A stretch of DNA of 64,000 nt from Brachyhypopomus gauderio (GCF_052324685.1 NC_135212.1:2874152-2938151), one strand, 5' to 3'; positions 10,801 through 20,852 are shown, numbered from the stretch's first letter. Notes: generated by a model from the sequence alone, not told the origin. Numbers and translations: made by a program.

Positions 10801-12443
10801 ATCTTCATGAGTCTCTCCTCATGCTCCTCAAGGGTTTCTGAAAAGACTATAAGGTCATCTAAGAACACAACAACCTCACTCAGATGCAAGTCTCCAACGC
10901 ACTTTTCCATGAGGCGTTGGAAGGTGCTCGGAGCATTGGTCACACCCTGCGGCATGCGGTTGAATTCATAGAAGCCCAAAGGACATGTAAATGCTGTTTT
11001 TGGTTTGTCCTCCTCTGCCATCTCCACCTGATAATACCCTGACCTGAGATCCATCACTGAGAACCACTTTGCCCCACTCAATGCCGAGAACGTCTCCTCA
11101 ATATTGGGGAGGGCATATGCATCTTTTATAGTGCGGGTATTCAGCTTCCTATAATCGATACACAGCCTAATCTTCCCATTCCTCTTCCTTACTAACACCA
11201 CTGGTGAGGCGAAGGGACTCTCTGACTCACGTATGACCCCAGCATCAAGGAGCTCTCTGAGGTGCTGTTTCACAGCCTCCCTATCACTGGGATGTATGGG
11301 CCTCGGGCGCTCCTTAAAAGGCGTTGGGTCCTGCAAGCGTATACGGTGTTTCACAGCAGTTGTATGACCCAAGGAGAGCTCATCAACAGCAAAGACCTCT
11401 GGGATTGAATTTAGCAGGTCTGAAATTCGTCGTTTCCATTCCTCAGGCATAGGGGAGTCATCAAGATTGAACGCAAACTGCTCACCTGGAGTCTGAGAAT
11501 TAGTGGCAACACACTGCATGGAGTTTAGGGGCATTGCACTCTGAGCAGCAGATATCTCACCAATGACACACCTCGGAGGCAGAGTGACATTGTGGTCTGT
11601 TATGTTTCTAAAAGTAACAGGAATCTTGCTGGAGGCCTTACAGGTGATGTTTATAAGTGCACACTCAAGAAATAGCCCACCAGGTATGGAAAAAGACCCG
11701 GGGGGTTCAAGGACAAAACACGTGCTCGGATGCTCTTTCCCAACCCTGACATCCCCAACCACACATAGCTTATGCCCTGCTGGGATGGTGACGGGATTTC
11801 TCCCATGCAACTTCACAGGATGAGGTTGATTTAGACTTTTGCACATTTTGGCAACATAATGAAGGAGCAAAGCGAACTGGTCTGACCTCCTCTGGAGGCT
11901 CGGCCTGTCATGATTCATCCCACGCTGATAGAGTTGCAGCAGAACATTTGTGCCAACCAGCATTGGGACTTGGCTGTTAAACTGGCACTCGGGGACAACA
12001 AGCGCTAGGGTGGTTAGCCGCTCCTCCGTACCAGTAACACCATGTGGGAAAGTTAGTGGGATCTCAATATAGCCCAAATACGGTACAGACTGACCCCCAG
12101 CCCCCTCAATCTCGAGCAGATGACGGATGGGCTGGATAGGGAAGGACAACAGATATCTGGAACAGAAAGTCTCTGAGACGGTTGTGACCTGGGACCCGGT
12201 ATCAAGAATGGCTCGGCACTCTATGTCCCCTATGGAGACTGTAGAGACACAGCGAGGGCCGATCAATCCGGAAGGTAAGGCATTGGGAGATTCATTACCG
12301 CTCCCAGAGGCTTCAGTTTCAATTTCCACACTGTGGATCATCGCTGCGGGACTTGTCTGATTGACGTCCTCAGCTCCCGCTCGTCCCACTGCAGGAGCCT
12401 CTACAAGTTTAAAGATGATCCGGCGCCTCCTTGTCGTGCCCAA
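7809..12443 (-). CDS. Ty3/Gypsy Pol polyprotein (PR-RT-RNaseH-IN)
   Basis: Intact frame of about 1,544 codons counted from a TTG at 12443; entry is more likely by -1 frameshift at 12413-12407, giving about 1,532 Pol codons. Protease active site ILDTGSQ at about residue 80; RT with MPQG near 497 and catalytic FLDD at about 527-530; RNase H with LHTDACREGLGAALY; integrase zinc domain with His-His-Cys-Cys (GHLGPER...CQTCERC), then DDE residues in VCMDYLS, SDQGRDF and NPVERFNRT, and a chromodomain-free acidic/proline C-terminal tail ending near 7809. No internal stop or frameshift. The enzymes copy the element RNA and integrate it. The frame overlaps the end of gag by 43 bp. Confidence 0.95.
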   Translation of the reverse strand: MGTTRRRRIIFKLVEAPAVGRAGAEDVNQTSPAAMIHSVEIETEASGSGNESPNALPSGLIGPRCVSTVSIGDIECRAILDTGSQVTTVSETFCSRYLLSFPIQPIRHLLEIEGAGGQSVPYLGYIEIPLTFPHGVTGTEERLTTLALVVPECQFNSQVPMLVGTNVLLQLYQRGMNHDRPSLQRRSDQFALLLHYVAKMCKSLNQPHPVKLHGRNPVTIPAGHKLCVVGDVRVGKEHPSTCFVLEPPGSFSIPGGLFLECALINITCKASSKIPVTFRNITDHNVTLPPRCVIGEISAAQSAMPLNSMQCVATNSQTPGEQFAFNLDDSPMPEEWKRRISDLLNSIPEVFAVDELSLGHTTAVKHRIRLQDPTPFKERPRPIHPSDREAVKQHLRELLDAGVIRESESPFASPVVLVRKRNGKIRLCIDYRKLNTRTIKDAYALPNIEETFSALSGAKWFSVMDLRSGYYQVEMAEEDKPKTAFTCPLGFYEFNRMPQGVTNAPSTFQRLMEKCVGDLHLSEVVVFLDDLIVFSETLEEHEERLMKILHRLKDYGLRLSPEKCQFFKSSVKYLGHVVDAQGVHTDPGKISALKDWPRPVNREELKRFLGFAGYYRRFVEGYSKIAKPLNSLTVGYYPAKKRGKVYKRDRPKSCVHPRSPFNAEWTPECESAFKTLIDKLTSAPVLAFANPKLPYVLHTDACREGLGAALYQEQGGKLRVIAYASRGLSKSERNYHKLEYLALKWAICEKFNDYLYGTDFTVLTDNNPLTYVLTSAKLDAAGHRWLAALSTYRFNIKYRAGHSNSDADGLSRRPQAPPQDDEDFLQEKERIEAMAKRILEGEKREIPTDVIPALCQRHTVISLQLPVLAESLATDASSVPEMFTGQGQTTLPGMTKECWYKAQREDPSIQKVITLMGGAQKPSFKAVSAEPHEVKMLLREWKRLELRDGILHRKCLDRGDVVYQLVLPAQYRDRALHGLHDEVGHLGPERVLSLARARFYWPRMKESIDKKCQTCERCFRRKAQPQRAAPMVNIKTTYPLQLVCMDYLSLEPDSHDMRNILVITDHFTKFAVAVPTKDQKARTVAKALWENFLVHYGFPSRLHSDQGRDFESHTIKELCLLIGAEKVRTTPYHPQGNPVERFNRTLLSMLGTLEEKNKQHWRDFVKPLVHAYNCTRNDTTGYSPYELMFGRQPTLPVDLILGIGPPTETHKTHSEYVQNLRRNLHESYSLAAENSKKAGERNKLRFDVKVRAAELVEGDRVLVRNVSVRGKHKLADRWERSVHVVLKQIDGGPVYVVKPEKGSGPHRTLHRDLLLPCGFLPVEETPEQGPGPNKAKRVGSRRNKLKKHLAECDVSEGDFTDEEEVDCIFEAPTQITFHDPFIQEITYVPKKQFPTPLKPNVPNFNAPHSFTSEQLSPEQSTELIESPFAQSGEYVIVDIPECDTPEGDRSGSSTPGHKGSEAVPSDQQHDHDLVPRGPEEDTSVIQEQHIPGPRRSSRERRVPHKFTYDELGKPLILALSSFFESLQDLIGPVSSTPHEVSCRV
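12373..12413 (-). promoter_or_regulatory. Predicted -1 ribosomal frameshift signal, gag to pol
   Basis: Slippery heptamer T TTA AAC at 12413-12407 lies in the gag frame one codon before the gag stop (TAG 12403-12401). After an 8-nt spacer, GCTCCTGC (12398-12391) can pair with GCGGGAGC (12380-12373) across a 10-nt loop, one G-U pair included. Slipping back one base at AAC enters the pol frame exactly. Heptamer, spacing and hairpin match known -1 frameshift sites; activity is inferred. Confidence 0.82.
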
Positions 12444-13930
12444 AACCTGTTACGTTTATCTCGGAGCTCTGCATTCTTTTTACGAACAAGGCCAGGGTTA
12501 GGTTCATTGGTGCATTTTACGGCAATGTGGCCATCTTCTCCGCACTTAAAGCAGAACCATGGTTTTGGCTGAGTGGGAGTTTGGGGTGTCGAAGGACTTG
12601 TGACATGGCCAGCTAAACTTTCACCTCGTAAGGGTGCTTCCTTCTTTGGTGAATCACTCAGGGGCTCTTCACGCTTAAAATCTTTAGTCTCCTTGTGTAT
12701 TAGCTGTGCAACTTGTTTCCGAAGTTCTGCAACTTCCCTTTCAATCTTGGAACTTACATCAGGCTTTGTGGGAATTATGGAAATAGGTTCCTCATCAAAC
12801 ACTGGTAGACTCAAGACTGAGTGAACATGTGCTGCAGCCTTTGTACTTCCCAGATGCTTTTTCATTCGGTCCATCTTGGCAGCCCGCCGATCCTCCTCTG
12901 TTCTCAATAGCAACAGTAATTCTGGAAAAGACGGGGGACTAGTTTTCCTGTGCTCTAGTTGGAGGCCAATGATCAAACTCTGGTCCCAACATCCTCTGCA
13001 AAACTGCTTGAGTAAATACTTGTCTGATTCACCAGGTGAAACCCCCCCTCTAGAGATGGCTTTGGTAAGAAGCGTTTGGAGACGGTTCAGGTAGATAGAG
13101 GGCTTCTCCCCGGAATTCTGGTTTGAACCCAAAAATGTCGCAAAGAGTTCTTCACCATCCTCTACCACCCCAAAAGCAGATTCAAGCTGAACGAGGTAAG
13201 CTTCAGGTGGTGCATTTGTTCCAAGTGGCTTGACCACATCAGCTGCAGGGCTAAGCAGACTCTCCAAAATCCTTCTCACCTTGTGGGAATCCGATAGTGA
13301 AACATCCTTGAGGAGTAGGTCTACCTGGGTGCGCCAGGCATCATAGTCAACCTCGCCATTTGGCTTGGGAAGCCGCCCAGAAAAGGTTCTGACTCTGCTC
13401 TGACTAAAGTTAGATGGTGAAACTTCATTACGAATGAAATGCTCAACAATAACTTTCTGGACTTGAGGTGGGTTGATGGCACTTGCATTCAGAAATGGAG
13501 AGCTTGTAGGGGAGCTGAGACAGGGAGCATTAGGAGCTGGATCAGAACGGCTTGGCTCAGCATTGTCAGGGTGATCCCCATCAGTTGTTCTATTGTCGCT
13601 ACTAGGTGTAGGAGTATCTGACAACTGGAGGTGAGTGTCAGGGCTCGGGAGGGGGGCAGCGTCAGGTTGGACTGGTCCTAACTCCCGCTGAAGCATATGC
13701 CAAAAACCAGCTTTACTTCTCCCAGCGAGAGTGCTCAGTTCGGCTAAACATCTCTGGGCTAACTCTCTACCAAGCTCCTCTTGACACATCTCGCGAATGG
13801 TTTTAACATGCCAGGTAATGTTGGGATCACCAGGGCTAGGTACCTGGCCAAGGTTTGCAGGATCGAGCCTCAAAATTGACCGTTCTGATGAATACTCTAC
13901 AAGGGCTCTGGCCCTCGGCTGATCTGGCAC
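12401..13930 (-). CDS. Ty3/Gypsy Gag, 5' end altered
   Basis: Frame of about 509 codons from a GTG at 13930 to TAG at 12401. A retroviral-type zinc knuckle CFKCGEDGHIAVKC lies near the C-terminus, preceded by a charged helical region. The N-terminus resembles the PNMA-type Gag of vertebrate Gypsy elements. The same frame stays open upstream of the GTG to an in-frame TAA at 14092-14090, and this extra part reads as a plausible Gag N-terminus (LYITGIDEQYTDGEIIDFF). No ATG occurs in it, so the true start seems lost or displaced, perhaps by the insertion at 14195. Gag would form the element's particles. Confidence 0.85.
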   Translation of the reverse strand: MPDQPRARALVEYSSERSILRLDPANLGQVPSPGDPNITWHVKTIREMCQEELGRELAQRCLAELSTLAGRSKAGFWHMLQRELGPVQPDAAPLPSPDTHLQLSDTPTPSSDNRTTDGDHPDNAEPSRSDPAPNAPCLSSPTSSPFLNASAINPPQVQKVIVEHFIRNEVSPSNFSQSRVRTFSGRLPKPNGEVDYDAWRTQVDLLLKDVSLSDSHKVRRILESLLSPAADVVKPLGTNAPPEAYLVQLESAFGVVEDGEELFATFLGSNQNSGEKPSIYLNRLQTLLTKAISRGGVSPGESDKYLLKQFCRGCWDQSLIIGLQLEHRKTSPPSFPELLLLLRTEEDRRAAKMDRMKKHLGSTKAAAHVHSVLSLPVFDEEPISIIPTKPDVSSKIEREVAELRKQVAQLIHKETKDFKREEPLSDSPKKEAPLRGESLAGHVTSPSTPQTPTQPKPWFCFKCGEDGHIAVKCTNEPNPGLVRKKNAELRDKRNRFWARQGGAGSSLNL

Positions 13931-14194
13931 GTCAGGAACCCTGACTATTTTTTTTACATCTCCATTAACCTTAAAGAAGTCGATTATCTCACCATCGGTG
14001 TACTGTTCATCTATGCCTGTAATGTAAAGGCTACTAGGTCCATGTACATCAAACTGGTTGCACAGATCAATTTTATCAGGTGTTAAGGTTTAACAATGGT
14101 TTGGGTCTATCTCAATAATATTTTGACAATGGGTTGAGTCTAAGCTCCTGCTGTGTTCCTGCACATTAATTTTTTTAATTATTATTAATTAATT

Positions 14195-16092
14195 AGGGTT
14201 CACACACGTAGTGTGGGAAACCTATTGTAATTGCTCGAATTTTTCTTTTTTCTTCTTATTATTATTATTTTTCTCCGCATAAAACGCATACTGCAGCCTA
14301 GACCGTAAGGCCCAGAGACACCAAACTTGGCAGAATGGTGTAGTCTCTTTGCGAGACCGTGCTAAAGTACAGAGACCCACATTGGCCTGATGGTGGCGCT
14401 ATAGCGCACCATTTTGCGTTTTGGTCCATATCTCCCAAACCGTAGGGCGTAGAAACAAAATTCCACTTCTGATGGATTCCTTGGTTCAAGCCAAACAAAA
14501 AAGCCTCAAGAACCATTAAGCTCCGCCTACTTAGATTTTTTGCTAATTTGCATAATATGCAAAACCTACTTTTTTATACTAGTCCCTGGTTTTTCATCCG
14601 ATCACCACAAGCTTGGTATCAAAATGTTCAGAAGAATCTCATTATCAATATTCCTGGAAAAAATTGTGACATTTGCATACAGTGTCGTTGTGACATGTCA
14701 ATCAATAGCTCTGGGGCGTGGCCAAATTTACTTAAACAGCTATATCTCAGCAACGCTTTGACGGATCTTCATAAAATTTTAACAGTTGTTAGGGCACATG
14801 ACTCCGAGGTCATAGGTCAAAGCTGGCCACGATTGTCCAATAGGGGGCGCTATAACATGGGAAAAACTGTTTCTCAGAAACCATTAGTCACATCAAGCCA
14901 AAACTTTACAGGCATCATCAGGGGCCCAAGTGATATCAAGACACACAATGATGACATCATCACTCAAAAAACATGGCCGCCATGAGCCAATTAATTTTTA
15001 TTTGAATTAATTGGCCATTTGACAGACTTACCATTGGCCAATCAACATGAAACCTCACCACTGTGCATATTTCAGGACTATGTGTCATGCTGTGCAGTTT
15101 TAAAACATTTGGCCACTAGGTGACGCTATTTGTGAAAATCATGCATAACTCCTCCAAATTTTCACTTAGGAACATGCAACTTGTTTCTTTTTATACCTTG
15201 CAGTAGACCTGACAACTTTGCAATTACAAGTCCTATTAAAAAATGCATACTTTTGTCACATTCATCAATTGTTTGAAAATAGCTCTTTAAGAACTAGTCC
15301 TAGGAATTTGATCCAATGATGGCAAACATGGCATAGGCATAATCTGTAGACACTGTAGTTAACTACATATGGAAAAAATGTTGCATTTTTATTTGTCTGA
15401 TTGGTCAATTTTTCCATTATATCCTTCTGGCCATGCCATAAATGACCTTTATTGCTATAACTCATAAACCATGTAAGTGATCAACTCCCAATTTGAAAGG
15501 CTTTTATACACTGAGGTCCCTGTGAGGTATGCCAAGTTTGGTTCAAATTGGCCTGTCGGAGGCGCTACAGTACCCAAAAACCTGAGAAATCATAAAAACT
15601 CACGCAGCAATCTTGTTATGCAGAATACAGACAAGTAATGGGGCTTGTATGATTCAGATCAATGAGGTCTATAACATTGCAATTACATCTCATAACAAAA
15701 AGTGCACTGCCTGACCAGAAATGAACCTTTTAATTCACCAAAATGTCATTGCATTACTGAGATTAATGAGATATCAGTATGATAGTACTTGGGCTCCATC
15801 TAGTGGCCAAACACCGGAACTGACGGAAAACTATTTCTCACATGAAACACCACACAAACACACACAAAGCAGATCTCAGCATGTGATTTAGTTCTGTGAT
15901 CTGAATAATTTTGCCAATACATATTATTTTGATCCTTTTTGGGCCTTTAGTGCCCCAATTGAACCTTTTTTTGCACATTGATTTATTTGTGCATTTTTTC
16001 CACTCAAACAGCTTCTTTTCACATTTTGGGGTCTAAAGGACCTTTTGGGCCTCTGCCTATTGAAGCCAAGAAGCCTATTCGTGTGTGAACCC
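14195..16092. mobile_element. Non-autonomous TIR element inside the Gypsy leader
   Basis: AT-rich, non-coding insert of about 1.9 kb bounded by 13-bp inverted ends GGGTTCACACACG (14196-14208) and CGTGTGTGAACCC (16080-16092). TTTAATTATTATT-like runs lie outside both ends and could be a target duplication or part of the element. A perfect hairpin GCCGCTTGCGGC sits just outside the right end. No transposase seen. It separates the Gypsy 5' LTR from gag. The superfamily is not clear to me. Confidence 0.65.
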
Positions 16093-16218
16093 GCCAATTG
16101 CCGCTTGCGGCTATATTTAATTATTATTATTATTATTATTATTTTTTTTTTTTTGAAAAAATCTATTTGGGGTGGGACCTAGCTTAACTGCAGCAGTCTC
16201 CTGGCTGGCTCGCCACTT

Positions 16219-17792
16219 TGTAACCCCACCCTTGCGTCTGTCACTATAAGACAGTGTTGAGTATCACCTAAGAACCAAGGGTTGGCTTCACATGTAGGTT
16301 CAATGAGGAGACTGCTGTGAGTTACCTGCCTAATTACTGAATTAGGCCTGTAAGGTCCACCACAAATACCATACATACGCAATAGACTGATAACCTGAGA
16401 GAAATGTATTGAATTAATAAAGGCATTCGCAACACAATGAAAGTTAAATTAAAAATCAAATTAAGAATGAGTACTGGACAAAAAAGTAAATAAATAAACA
16501 AAACAGAATTACCACATCACTTGTATTATCTACCCAATGTTAAATTTGCAATACACAGATATTTGTATAATGACAATGTTTGGATCCTATTTGGCCAATT
16601 AAATGTATTTTTTCTTGAAACAAAAAAATGTCTGAGATCTCAGGTATATAAAAAATGAAATAAAATAGTCCCTTTAGTTCAAAAAAATCACCTGGGGTAC
16701 CCAAATTCCTACCGCCCTTTTCCACTGTGAATGTCCGAGATGGGTATTGCAATGGAGAAGAATATGAAGATGTGGATTGACTCTTCCCTCCCAACGGTGA
16801 GTGGCAACGGCGAAGATGCAGATTGAAGGAAGCAGAAAATGGCGGAAGAACCGGGAACCCAATCAAAGGACTCTAAAAAAAAAACCAGCCTAAAGCCGTA
16901 CAAACAATACCATTTACATATGCACAAGCAGACGAGTCGCTGCTTCACAACATCCACTTTACTTAACGTATAACTCTTAATGTCCGCTATAACTCTATAC
17001 ATTGAACATGGATTCATTTAACATTTCAAAAATAAAATCTCTCCCTTCGCACATGGCTCTTACATTAACTTCTCGGGCCGTGACAGTGCAAAGCGCTATT
17101 TCAAGGTCTCTATACACTTAGAACTTAGCCACATGAAATTTAAACATAAATAAATTGATAACCCACACTGAAGAATTAACAAAGCACAGGCTTCAGTCAC
17201 ACTCCATCATTCCTAGATTTTTTTCTCGACTGGTTTTAATGAGAATGCTCATAACGAGAGTAATGAAACCAATTCTAATTCTCTCTTTAGTGTGTAGCAC
17301 CTTGCTAGCGAGTTAACTTGCTAATATAGCCTATCATTACTCACCGAGAAATCTGTAGCTCAAAAAAAAAATATCCAAAATCCTACGCTGTCCTATTTGG
17401 TCACAGATCGATCACCTTCTCTTGGGTCAGCGTCTGATAAATCGCCAAATTCCTAGGTGTGACGAATTCTCAGAACTATTATAAAATTATATTGAACTTT
17501 TCTTGCGTTCAGCAACTGCATCCACAATGCGCTGACAGAAGGAAAAGAAAGAAAAAACTCACAGACGTCTATCATCCCTATCAATTCGCGCGCTGAATGC
17601 CCACGTGACAACCTACAAATCTAAATTAAAGTAGACATTAATATGTACTGCTGGCATCTCTACTCAAATGATTCCCTTTTTTTTCTAAAAATAATGAATT
17701 TATATTTAAAGGGCCATGGTCTTTTAAACTACGTAAAGCAATAAAAAAAAATAAAGCAGAAATAACCTGGGGCTCAGAAAATCCAGGTTACA
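16219..17792 (-). repeat. 5' LTR of Gypsy element
   Basis: 1,574-bp LTR, partner of 6298-7771, with TGTAACC/GGTTACA ends. It carries a 99-bp stretch (16859-16957) missing from the 3' LTR. Followed by the GTTA target duplication. Confidence 0.93.
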
Positions 17793-17796
17793 GTTA

Positions 17797-18285
17797 GATG
17801 TCATTACTTAGTTCTTCTTGAGTTTGCCTTATACAGCATATGACAATATCATCAATAGAGCCCCTATAATGGGGGCCGTAGAAAGGGATAGAGAGGTGAC
17901 AGTTTGATTGACAGGTCTTCATTATCAATCAATAAATAAAGATGTAGACCAAACCAATGAAGCTCACAATGCAGCAAAGCAACGTAATGGCAATAATAGT
18001 GACAGATAAGAACACTGATGTAGCAGCAGACCACAGGACAAGGGCCATAAATAAATGGAATATTATCTTCAGTGAGATCCTAGAGAATTACTGATTTATT
18101 TCAATTACTGATTTATAGTGACTTTCAATGAGACACTTTTTTCACCGTGTCTTTGAAAAAGAACATGTGATATAATTGCTTTTTATTTTTTTCGTAATAT
18201 GGTGACTTTTGTTATGAAGCCCATTGTATTTGATTCCTAAATAATGAATCTTCTGTGATAAGTGTAAATAGATCAGATATAAATG
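17797..18285. other. Spacer between Gypsy element and VH B
   Basis: No gene or repeat recognised. This is unit DNA on the right side of the Gypsy integration site and has no obvious duplicate elsewhere in the window. Confidence 0.5.
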
Positions 18286-18324
18286 AGTTATTGTACAGCC
18301 CTCACCCTCCACTGTAGTGTTGTG
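18286..18324 (-). other. V-RSS of VH B, weak heptamer
   Basis: CACAACA (18324-18318), 23-bp spacer, ACAATAACT (18294-18286). CAC is kept but the last three heptamer bases depart from CACAGTG and the nonamer has changes, so recombination may be inefficient. Confidence 0.8.
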
Positions 18325-18774
18325 GCTGTCTTTGCACAATAATAAACAGCTGAGTCTTCAGACACCAGGTCACTGATGTCTAGGAACAGCTCGTTACTGT
18401 TTGTGTCTCTAGAGATGGTGAAGCGACTCTTGAAGGATCCTCCGTAATCTATGGATCCACCACCCCATATGATCCCAACCCACTGCAAGCCTTTGCCTGG
18501 TGGTTGTCTGATCCAGACTGTACCATAATCACTGAGAGCATATCCTGAGACCTGACAGGACACCTTCACGGAGCTCCCAGGAGACTTAACCTGAGCAGGA
18601 GACGAGGTGAGACTGATGCCATGGACACCTGAAAGGAAAAGAGGGAAAATTGAGATTATTAGACATGATTAAAGTCTAACTAAAAGCTTCAGTTTATACA
18701 TGTAACTCTGGTATGAAGAGTTAAGTCCACTCACATGACAGAGAGGCCAGCAGAAGTAGAAGAGTCCAGCTCAT
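18325..18774 (-). CDS. IGHV segment, family B (single copy)
   Basis: Leader exon 18774-18735 (40 nt, MSWTLLLLLASLS; donor GTGAGT) and V exon 18628-18325 after a TTTTCCTTTCAG acceptor. The mature part starts near GISLTSSPAQVKSPG. Cys23 (VSCQVS), Trp41 (TVWIRQPPGKGLQWVG) and Cys104 (EDSAVYYCAK) are all present. The frame is open across the splice. It is the only family in the window with a single member and lies between the Gypsy element and VNTR 2, outside the repeated A-C-D-E-F order. Probably functional apart from the weak RSS. Confidence 0.92.
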
Positions 18775-18895
18775 GATTGCTCTAGGAGGGAATATGGTAC
18801 TGAAGAGATGAACCCCTTCTAGCAGCCTTTCTGATCTGTATGTGTATGTGCCTGTATCTGGGCACATGTGATCCAGGTCTTTTATTGGTGCATCT

Positions 18896-18950
18896 GTTTA
18901 TTATATACAGTGCAGGTGGCTGGGAGTGATGCCACACTGGATATTTGCAC
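18896..18950 (-). promoter_or_regulatory. Putative VH B promoter
   Basis: An octamer variant GTGCAAAT (18950-18943; one mismatch to ATGCAAAT) and a TATATAATAA box at about 18907-18897 lie 170 and 125 bp upstream of the start codon. The spacing is longer than in the other families. Confidence 0.55.
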
Positions 18951-19145
18951 GTCACATTTTACATATGTGACTAAAATGTGTACTGCATTAGCAAAACTTC
19001 TTAAAAGGTTTGTCATACTTTGCAACAAATAAAAAATTGTTTTGCTTATATAATGTACAGTATAATGTATATATTGATATGTATATTAAAGATATATATT
19101 GACTGATATTGAAGTCAACTTGCAAAGCAGGATGAAAATCAGCTA

Positions 19146-19446
19146 TGTGTGGTTCAGGTTCAGTTGTGTACAGCTCAGGTCCAGGTGTATATGGCTCTGG
19201 TTCAGGTGTGTATGGCTCTGGTTCAGGTGTGTATAGTTCAGGTTCAGGTGTGTATGGTTTAGGTTCAGTTGCATATGGTTCAGGTTCAGGTGTGTATGGT
19301 TCAGGTTCAGGTGTGTGTGGTTCAGGTTCAGGTGTGTATGGTTCAAGTTCAGGTGTGTGTGGTTCAGGTTCAGTTGTGTATGGTTCTGGTTCAGGTGTAT
19401 ATGGCTCAGGTTCATGTGTGTATGGTTCAGGTTCAGGTGTGTATGT
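19146..19446. repeat. VNTR array 2
   Basis: Same repeat family as 4544-4692, about 300 bp, mostly 21-bp units GGTTCAGGTTCAGGTGTGTAT with more substitutions (GGCTCTGG, CAGTTGTG). This makes it the most diverged array. Frames remain open on both strands because of the multiple-of-three period. Confidence 0.9.
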
Positions 19447-19905
19447 TGAGATGAACATGTAAGCAGTATGAGATCACAGATTGTTTTTGCATCTGCTTCA
19501 GACTTTGCTAAGCCTGCTGCCTTATTGGTGGATTCTGCAGTAAACCTGGATTTGTTTTGTCCACTGTATTGCTCCTGATTCTTGATTTCACATATTTATA
19601 CTGTGGCCCATATACTTTTTAAACTGTGGTCACTGGAGAAGTTTCGGTTGAGGACTGCAGTTATTAAAACTTACTGCAGAATTCAAACGAACAATATGTA
19701 CACTGTCTTGTTAAACCTGCTCTCTCTTCCCTAAAATGTGTTTCATTTCATGAACACTAGCGCCACCTATTGAGTGGATTTAAAAGCAAATGTCTAATGG
19801 AGAAGCTTTCATATTACAACCAAGTAATATTATTTGCTTATTTATCCTGTACAAACATCTTGAAGGCTCCATGTCTGAGGATTCTTGCATGTACAGTGTG
19901 GATGT
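19447..19905. other. Intergenic part of the duplicated unit
   Basis: No gene seen; duplicate of 4693-5146. Confidence 0.7.
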
Positions 19906-19944
19906 GTTTTTTGTACAGCTCTGCCTCTGCTTTCTCTCACTGTG
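19906..19944 (-). other. V-RSS of VH A2
   Basis: CACAGTG (19944-19938), 23-bp spacer, ACAAAAAAC (19914-19906); identical in layout to A1. Confidence 0.95.
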
Positions 19945-20378
19945 ACTCTAGCACAGTAATACACAGCAGTGTCTTCACTCTTCAGATTGTTCATCTGTAA
20001 GAACAGCTGATTGCTGGAGTCGTCTCTGGAGATTGTGAACCTCCCCTGGGCTGACTGGGAATAGTAGAGCTCAGACGTGGATGTTCCAATAGTAGCAACC
20101 CATTCCAGTCCTTTCCCAGGAGCCTGTCTGACCACAGCTGCCCACCACCCACTGAGTGTGAATCCAGACGCTCTACAGATCAGTTTATGAGCTTCTCCTG
20201 GTCGTTTCACCACAGCTTCAGACTGGGTAAATGTCTGGCACAGAAAACCTGTCACAGTAAAAATCTGTTAATATAGCAAAGTATTGTGGGAAAAAATAGT
20301 TATTCAAATATTGGTCATGAATTTTGGCTCACCGTGAAGAAACACTGTAATCAAGAACACATTCACATGTATCTCCAT
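19945..20378 (-). CDS. IGHV segment, family A copy 2
   Basis: Leader exon 20378-20333 and V exon 20248-19945, open throughout. Nearly the same protein as A1; visible differences are in CDR2/FR3 ([18 protein letters not shown]). Cys23 and Cys104 are present; position 41 is Val (GTG) instead of Trp. Its consensus RSS and octamer promoter make it look recombination-competent. Unlike A1, its 5' flank was disrupted by the LINE insertion at 20853. Confidence 0.93.
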
Positions 20379-20462
20379 AGTGGGTAAATTGTTCCTCATT
20401 TCAAAGCTGCCACAAGTTAGGCAATATGGCTGGTAATGCACAGCTGAAAGACTCATCACCTC

Positions 20463-20484
20463 TTATAGTGACATGAATTTGCAT
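20463..20484 (-). promoter_or_regulatory. IGHV promoter, VH A2
   Basis: ATGCAAAT at 20484-20477 (minus strand), about 100 bp upstream of the ATG, and TATAA at 20467-20463. Confidence 0.85.
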
Positions 20485-20852
20485 TAATCCCACCTCTGCC
20501 TTGAAATGCCACTAGAGGACATGAGACAGCACACTCAGACAATTTCATCAGAGTAACGCTGGAAGCATGTTAGAATACAGACGCATGCAGACTCACCTTT
20601 AACGAGAGTGTTTTATTAGACAGTGTTGTCTTGCAACAGTCCAGGCATCAAAACCAGTGTGGCAGCAAAGGTACAAAAACATAATCCAAGCTCATAGTCA
20701 AAATCAGTCAGATGCAAAAATACCAGCAAGTAATCATAACCAGGAAAAGTGGAAAGAGGCTGATCCAACAGACAAAATTGAAAAACAAACCAGATCAAAC
20801 CATGTAGACCAAAACAGTTATGACCACTCAGTATGATTCTTAACAGTGTAGT

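Larger units (their letters stand above)
6298..17792 (-). mobile_element. Full-length Ty3/Gypsy LTR retrotransposon
   Basis: Complete element on the minus strand, 11.5 kb including one nested insertion. The LTRs start TGTAACC and end GGTTACA; flanking bases are GTTA on both sides (6294-6297 and 17793-17796), a 4-bp target duplication. Internal order is 5' LTR, a probable primer-binding region starting TGGCGAGCC just inside 16218, gag, pol, polypurine tract, 3' LTR. Pol order (protease, RT, RNase H, integrase) is that of Ty3/Gypsy. Pol is intact and the LTRs differ by few substitutions plus one indel of about 99 bp, suggesting recent arrival. The gag 5' end and the leader are damaged. Confidence 0.95.

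Noticed and set aside
12404..12443. Independent translation start of Pol at 12443
   Set aside because: The codon there is TTG; the slippery site and hairpin at 12413-12373 explain entry into this frame better.
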